Below, piece by piece: positions 58,561-64,000 of a DNA stretch of 64,000 nt (position 1 is its first letter; every line of letters begins with the position of its first letter). Position numbers and translations under genes: made by a program. Under the pieces are notes generated by a model. The model searched no databases and had not been told where the DNA came from. It worked only from the letters and a program-made list of their open reading frames with translations. This stretch comes from Oxytricha trifallax (lineage: Eukaryota; Ciliophora; Spirotrichea; Sporadotrichida; Oxytrichidae): assembly GCA_000711775.1 (NCBI GenBank), contig ARYC01018587.1, forward strand, positions 1 through 64,000. Reading direction: 5' to 3'.

Positions 58561-59192
58561 TGCACTTAATTCTATATATAAGATATGGTAAATTTATTTT
58601 TTTATAAAATTCTCACTAGTTTTAACATAATTTGAGAAATTTTTTGCTTAATCACAAACTTATATAATTTTGAGTCACAAATAAATAATTCTAAACATAT
58701 CATTAAAATACCTATTTTTATAATTAGTATTATATAATAATAAGTATTATATTATTATGCTAGTATTAATCAAATTAGTTAATCGTAATATTTACAAAAA
58801 TATCTTGACTAATGAGGAAGTTTACTGCAAATCAACTTTCATCCAGGTTTTGGTCTTAGATCGACATTTACAGATACCCAAAATAAGTTTGTGCGTAGAA
58901 TTCTGATATCAATTTTATATGATAAATAAGCTTATCCTACTAACTGAGTCTGTAAGAAAATTCACATAAGGGCAAATTTCAAAAGATGGCAATAATCATA
59001 AAACATGATAATAATAAAAAAATTAATTAAAATCCTATTTTATGAGAAGTTATTAATAAATGAGATCATTCTAGAGATTGGGAGGACTAATTTATTCTTA
59101 AATGCTTGGCAATTATGAATGAAAGAAGCTCATTGACAGTTTTTTACTTTTTTTTTTAAGTAAGCCATTTAGATATAAAATACACAAATAAT

Positions 59193-59530
59193 ATTATTTA
59201 GGAAGCACAATGCAATGACTTCTTTGATAATTGGCATGAGAAATTCCTCCAACATCAGTTAAATATAAGTAAATTGGTTTAGACATATGTTAATGACATT
59301 TAGAGCACTCGGGGAGAGACTATTAATCTACTTAAAAAGGTTCAAAGATTGTTTGCCCACGAATGCACAATCTTAATAATAAAGTTGGGGTGAGCATTTT
59401 AGAGAATAAGGAGAAATGGCTAGATGATATTTTAAAAGAAGAGCGAAACTAAGATGAATAATACGAGAGATTTTTAACCCAAGCATATTTTTTTATAGCT
59501 AGACTATAGCCCCAAAAAGACTCAAAATTG
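59193..59530 (+). other. Coding-like segment with one frame change
   Basis: The forward frame reads EAQCNDFFDNWHEKFLQHQL, NISKLVQTYVNDIQSTRGET and INLLKKVQRLFAHEC to a TGA near 59390. The adjacent frame continues ILENKEKWLDDILKEERNQD and YERFLTQAYFFIARLQP. Amphipathic, helix-rich sequence; no family recognised. One indel would join the two parts. Confidence 0.45.
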
Positions 59531-59722
59531 ACCAATTAAACATTAAATTTATAATAAATTAATTTAAAAAAACTAAACTTTTTTAATATCTAATTCTCTT
59601 TATACACAACTTTTTTAGTCTTTCATATTAACAGCATTAGATGCTTTTTTACTCTTCAAATCATTCTATTTTATTTATAAGTCGTTTGATTTATAAATAA
59701 TATTGTATTTTTTAAATTATGA

Positions 59723-60253
59723 ATGATTATTCTGAAAAATCTACTATAGAATTAGAATCCTGAAGGCATGAGGAGTGAAGTTCACTGGAATATCTGCTGC
59801 TTTTTAATATCCTTAAACTATTTAACTTTAATAAAAACTAAAATTTTCCATAAAAAAACTGCATTATTACGCCCAATTTTTCCAATGAGAGCATCGAAAA
59901 AGTCTACAAACTTGTCAAATTTGATAGAATAGTTAAATAATTAAAATATTTTCATGTACTTGTATATAATATGGCTGCTACTGCTGATATGGTTAATGGT
60001 TTTCCTGTTTTCTAAGGATGGGTAATAATTTAATTTTGAGTATTATATTCCTACTTAGGACTGTATCATAGGTGAACATGGATACATCATTGAATTCCTC
60101 TTTAAATCTAGCTGGAGGTAGTTAACTATTCCTTATTGCAAATTTAAAAGAGCTGCTTATCTTTTTGGAAGCTGGTTTGCTGTGGGAGTTTTATGTTATA
60201 ATTATTTTCATCATTAGATTGGATTTATTTCAATAATGAAAAAAAATAGGTGA
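59723..60253 (+). other. 176-codon open frame, membrane-like
   Basis: ATG 59723, TGA 60251-60253, no break. A hydrophobic stretch (FMYLYIIWLLLLIWLMVFLF) is followed by mixed sequence (DCIIGEHGYIIEFLFKSSW). In AT-rich DNA with TGA as sole stop, a frame of this length is not rare, so the call is tentative. Confidence 0.3.
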
Positions 60254-61429
60254 GAGTATATATTAATTTTCCATTAGCTACATTGTAAATTAAGTTATGT
60301 TTATTGTTTATAAATGAATATATTTATAGTTAAAATTTTTTCTATAATGTTCCAAAAGAATAAAGTTATAATTAAAACATAGATCAATATTATCATATAA
60401 ATATATTAAGTTAACTTCAATAATCTAATATTTATTAATGAATTACTAATGTTATCAAAGGATTTATTGTTTATTTAATTCAAAAAATTTGACCTTTAAT
60501 ATTTTTTATTAGTTAGTTAAAACCATTATTGAAATATAATAAAAGGTTCTTTTAATATAGCATTTTAAAATAGAGTTATATCAAATTGAATTAATTTATT
60601 AAATATTAACTATAGAATAACAGAAATAATTATACAAAATAGTTTATTTACTTAGTTATATTTGATAATTAAGAGCGAGAAAATTTAATAATAATTACTA
60701 AATTTAGTTTGATAAAATCTTAACAAAGAAAAAATATATATTATATAATTTATTAAGTTAATTTTTACCAACTTTCTTGGATATATTTAAAGTTGTTTCT
60801 TGTTTTTTGTACAAAAAATATAGAGTAGATCTTTAAATTTTAATATTTGGATAAGGTTTGAATGAGTTTGCATCTCTTAAAAATGTTTTTACCCAATGTT
60901 TATCTAAAGTTCCTTAACTTATGATTTGAGGATCTAAGATGATCAAATATAAGATTTTTTGCAAGTTTATCATTCATTTATATCAGTACCTTTGCCTCTT
61001 AATTCTTAAGCTTGTTATGACCTTGAATGGTATCATTTTAAGCTTGTCTGTTTTATTTGAAAATTTTAGCAGCTTACTAAACAGACTTCCATGCAATATG
61101 GGAAATTGCTCTTAAGCTTATTTTTATTTTTTTTACATTGACTTGTAAATCTGAGAATCAGCATCCAGTGACAAATTGACACAATTCAAATTAAGTATAA
61201 AAGTTATGATTTTACATATTTAGTTAGTTAGAATCAAAAGAATAATTATTTTTATTATTATTTAAGATAAATGGAACTTAAAACGGGGGTATGTGTGAGC
61301 TAGATAATTATATAGAATAGTTAATAGTTAAGTTTTTGTAAAAAATAAAAATGCAGTTAATTAAATAAATTCTAATAATAATTAAAAAATTAATTTACAT
61401 TAGTGCACAGAGACTCCACTTGATATTAT

Positions 61430-62600
61430 TGTTGTTAAATCATTACATGAGTGACAAGCCCTTAAAATTTAAACAAGTATGATCTTTATATGTTATCTGA
61501 GTCTAAATCTTCATCTCTTTCTTTTCTTGTTTGATTTTCTTTTTTTTTGCCACTTCTGCCAGCTTTCTTCCTTTTTTTTCTCCTTTGTCTGACTGATTAC
61601 ATAGTCACCTTTTTATAAAAAAAAATATTGTTTATCAATGTTTTAAATTCATGTATTCTGCATGATGAGCGGATTCTGGATTCTAACTAAAAAATCATAA
61701 TTAATTTTAAGTTGAATATTTTTCTTTATTTTTTATTAAGTATATATTGGGTCATAATAATTAATCAATAATTATCTAAACCTTGAGTTTGGAGCATTCA
61801 AAAATTTTATCTTTCAAGATCTCAATTCTAGTTACAAAACTTGACAAGTCTTCAATTGATTAATTGCTATAAACTTATTTCTTTTCATCTCTCAAATCTG
61901 TGAAACCATCATAGTGGTCATAAATGATTTTCTTTTCAATATTTATTTTTTGGAAGATATTATTCTTGAAATCAATCAATCCTTTCTATTAATTTAGTAA
62001 TATTATAATCATTTCACTCTTTTATAGCTGATTTCCCCACAGCTCATTCAGTTTGCTTCTTCTCTGATTTAAAATGTTTTGCAGAGATGTCTTAGTTGAC
62101 TTCTTTTAATTCTATACTTGGTAAGGGTTGTGTTGCTCTGTTGTTTATCTCACTAGTTAAATCTTCGAGGTGTTATAAATTTTATTAGCCTGAGTTGATG
62201 ATATAATTGAAATATCCAAAATTAGGTGGGAGTCCCACACTTCTTTTTATCAAACTTTCTTCCTTGATCTTTATTTGATATGAATATATAGAGTTGTAGT
62301 ATAATCTAGTAAGTCTATTTGCTATTAACATCAAATTTACTAGCGTTTAAAAATCCCCGCCATTCAAATTGGTAGTTTTTTATTATTTCTTTGGTTTTTT
62401 AGAGCGAGCATTTATTTTTATTTTCTTTCTATTATAGAGTTAATAGGATCATTTTCTACAAAGCTTAGTCAATAAATTTTAAATTTTAAATTTATCAAAG
62501 TAACAACCTCAAATTAATCAATGTCAACATTATATCCATAGATTCAATATTCGGACATCATTTTAAGATTTATTCTCTTGAAAATCAAATGAGTATTGTA
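61430..62600 (-). other. Broken gene: repeated in-frame TGAs and two frame changes
   Basis: Minus-strand order: MMSEY-TGA-IYGYNVDIDQFEVV near 62560; FVENDPINSIIERKQ near 62440; after a phase change, GGDFQTLVNLMLIANRLTRL, IKRSVGLPPNFGYFNYIINS, GQQNLQHLEDLTSEINNRAT and IELKEVNQDISAKHFKSEKK; TGAs in QTE-TGA-AVGKS, IKE-TGA-NDYN and RID-TGA; then NIEKKIIYDHYDGFTDLRDE and SIEDLSSFVTRIEILKDKIF; finally a Lys/Arg-rich block near 61490-61590 (RQRRKKRKKAGRSGKKKENQ). Extensive coherent coding is clear, but no domain is recognised. Confidence 0.5.
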
Positions 62601-62779
62601 GTGAGATAAATATATATAATAAAATGGAAGCTATTCTTAAGTATAAAATTGCTCATTTTAAACTTGTAATTACTCAGATTCTTATCAGCTATCAATAAAC
62701 TTTACTCACTAACTTACTTCTAGAGAAGACCCAGAATTACATTAATAAAGCATTTGACTGAGTACAACCTCTGATTCAG

Positions 62780-63935
62780 TCATTCTTAGTGTCTAAATTA
62801 GCAATAAAAGAAATACTAAAACATCACTAAGAACAGGGTCATTAAGGATAAAAAACAATTAGCCAACCAGTTCAAAAAGCTCACTCATCTTCTCTAGGAA
62901 AACATTATTATTAAATGTAATGAGGGAATCATAAAAATATTGGAAGTACTATATAATATAAAATAATAACTGCTGAAATCAATAACATTATTCAGATCTG
63001 TAGTATCAGAGCAACCTTGACAATTAAAATGCTTTAAACTAACTTATGACTACTTTTCAGTCAAAATGATTAATGAGGCTCCCTTCAGCCTTATACAAGA
63101 TGAAGTTAATTTGTTAATGTGAGTCATGAATGGTAGACTCAAAGTTGCTTTTTAGCTCACAATTATAGATGGTATAAATTATCATTTAGATAATAATAAA
63201 CACATCAGGAAAAATATAAAGAAACCAGGAAGATATATAGAGCTTGGGAGATACATTTGTTTAGTTAGCGTTAAAGGGAGCTTTAAGAATAACTAGTCGT
63301 TCAGCAAGATGAAAACAAGCCTAATTATGATTAAACCAGATAGATGAATTTAGAAGCGAAGATTAGATCTAAGAACAAATATATTAAAAATGAAAAATAA
63401 TTAATTGAATTTATATATTATTTGGTTAGAATTAAATTTACACATCCTAATTGGATTATTTTAAAAACAATTATTAAAGCCAATAGATTTAATGATCAGT
63501 CCAAACATTAAAATTGAACACCAAAAATAATTAATTGTATATTATGATTTAAATTCTCATGCTATTTGGTTTGGTAGAGCAAATGAAGTTTATGTTATAG
63601 AAACCTGTAGGATTGTAAAAATATATATGCCTGGATGACCATATTCGGATATGGGTGGATAACTATTGGCATATTGCTTTGATTTAATTGTTTTATTTAC
63701 TAAGAAATTAGTTCACTTAAATTTTCGACCAAATTCTACAGAATGTTTAATGTTCTTAAATCATTTATTGAAGATAATTGTAGTTTATAGAAATATCAAT
63801 ATATAGTACTACGGTTTATAATTTAATATCGAATATAGGATAGATACAGTAAATTTAATAAAAAGTATTGCAGAGATTAAGGAATGATAATTGTACTTAA
63901 GAGAATGGAGATTATTTTATTACTGATAATTTTGT
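62780..63935 (+). other. Coding-like region with in-frame TGAs, runs to window end
   Basis: Forward blocks: 62780-63010 (VIKDKKQLANQFKKLTHLLQ); 63022-63350 (MINEAPFSLIQDEVNLLM, TGA, VMNGRLKVAFQLTIIDGINY, KPGRYIELGRYICLVSVKGS, then PDR-TGA-IQKRRLDLRTN); 63470-63890 (PIDLMISPNIKIEHQKQLIV, YYDLNSHAIWFGRANEVYVI, MPG-TGA-PYSDMGGQLLAYC). Each block is open apart from TGAs. It may be one gene continuing past the window. Not recognised. Confidence 0.45.
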
Positions 63936-64000
63936 AGAATTATCTTATTTATAAGCAGCTTCTGTATAAACGTTCATTTCATCTTATTAAATCTTAAGTA

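Noticed and set aside
61430-63935. Mitochondrial DNA insertion explaining TGA codons
   Set aside because: The same frames use TAA and TAG abundantly as apparent Gln codons, which mitochondrial codes do not, and no mitochondrial gene is recognised.

Overview
The window looks like germline (micronuclear) DNA of a spirotrichous ciliate of the Oxytricha/Stylonychia type. Reasons: it is very AT-rich; long coherent reading frames appear only if TAA and TAG are read as Gln; C4A4-type telomere-like tracts occur; and there are five copies of TBE (telomere-bearing element) transposons, whose ends start CAAAACCCC. TBEs are known from Oxytricha germline DNA. The species is inferred, not proven.

Layout. 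1-3.5 kb is AT-rich DNA with two degenerate tandem repeat families and a GC-rich hairpin patch. 3.7-4.5 kb is a telomere-like tract followed by a 22-bp minisatellite. 4.5-10.9 kb holds TBE-A, broken by TBE-B, which itself carries a foldback element. 10.9-23.5 kb is about 62 copies of a ~203-bp satellite. 23.5-38.8 kb is AT-rich and contains several coding-like blocks on both strands, a 1.5-kb foldback element, a 150-bp element with a tRNA-like B box and a 262-bp MITE. 38.81-42.97 kb is TBE-C, which appears complete with all three genes open. 43.7-48.6 kb holds more coding-like segments, including a gene with an RGG-rich tail. 48.9-56.8 kb is TBE-D with TBE-E abutting or inserted in it, both carrying further insertions. 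56.8-64 kb is AT-rich with broken or interrupted coding segments.

How the TBE genes relate. Each element has a DDE transposase at one end, transcribed inward. A gene known as the '22 kDa' ORF lies tail to tail with it. A zinc-finger/kinase ('57 kDa') gene is transcribed divergently from the 22 kDa gene across a ~0.55-kb spacer full of AATTAGGAG-type repeats. In four copies the 22 kDa gene contains the same 26-nt intron-like sequence (GTAAG...TAG). Removing it extends the protein from 193 to 254 residues in TBE-C.

The non-TBE coding segments are frequently open over 150-260 codons except for isolated TGA codons, or switch frame. They may be macronuclear-destined segments cut by internal eliminated sequences (IES), germline-limited genes or decaying genes; sequence alone does not decide. 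Because TGA is the only stop and DNA is AT-rich, frames of 60-150 codons occur by chance, so I list only those whose amino-acid composition, hydrophilicity or paralogy supports coding.
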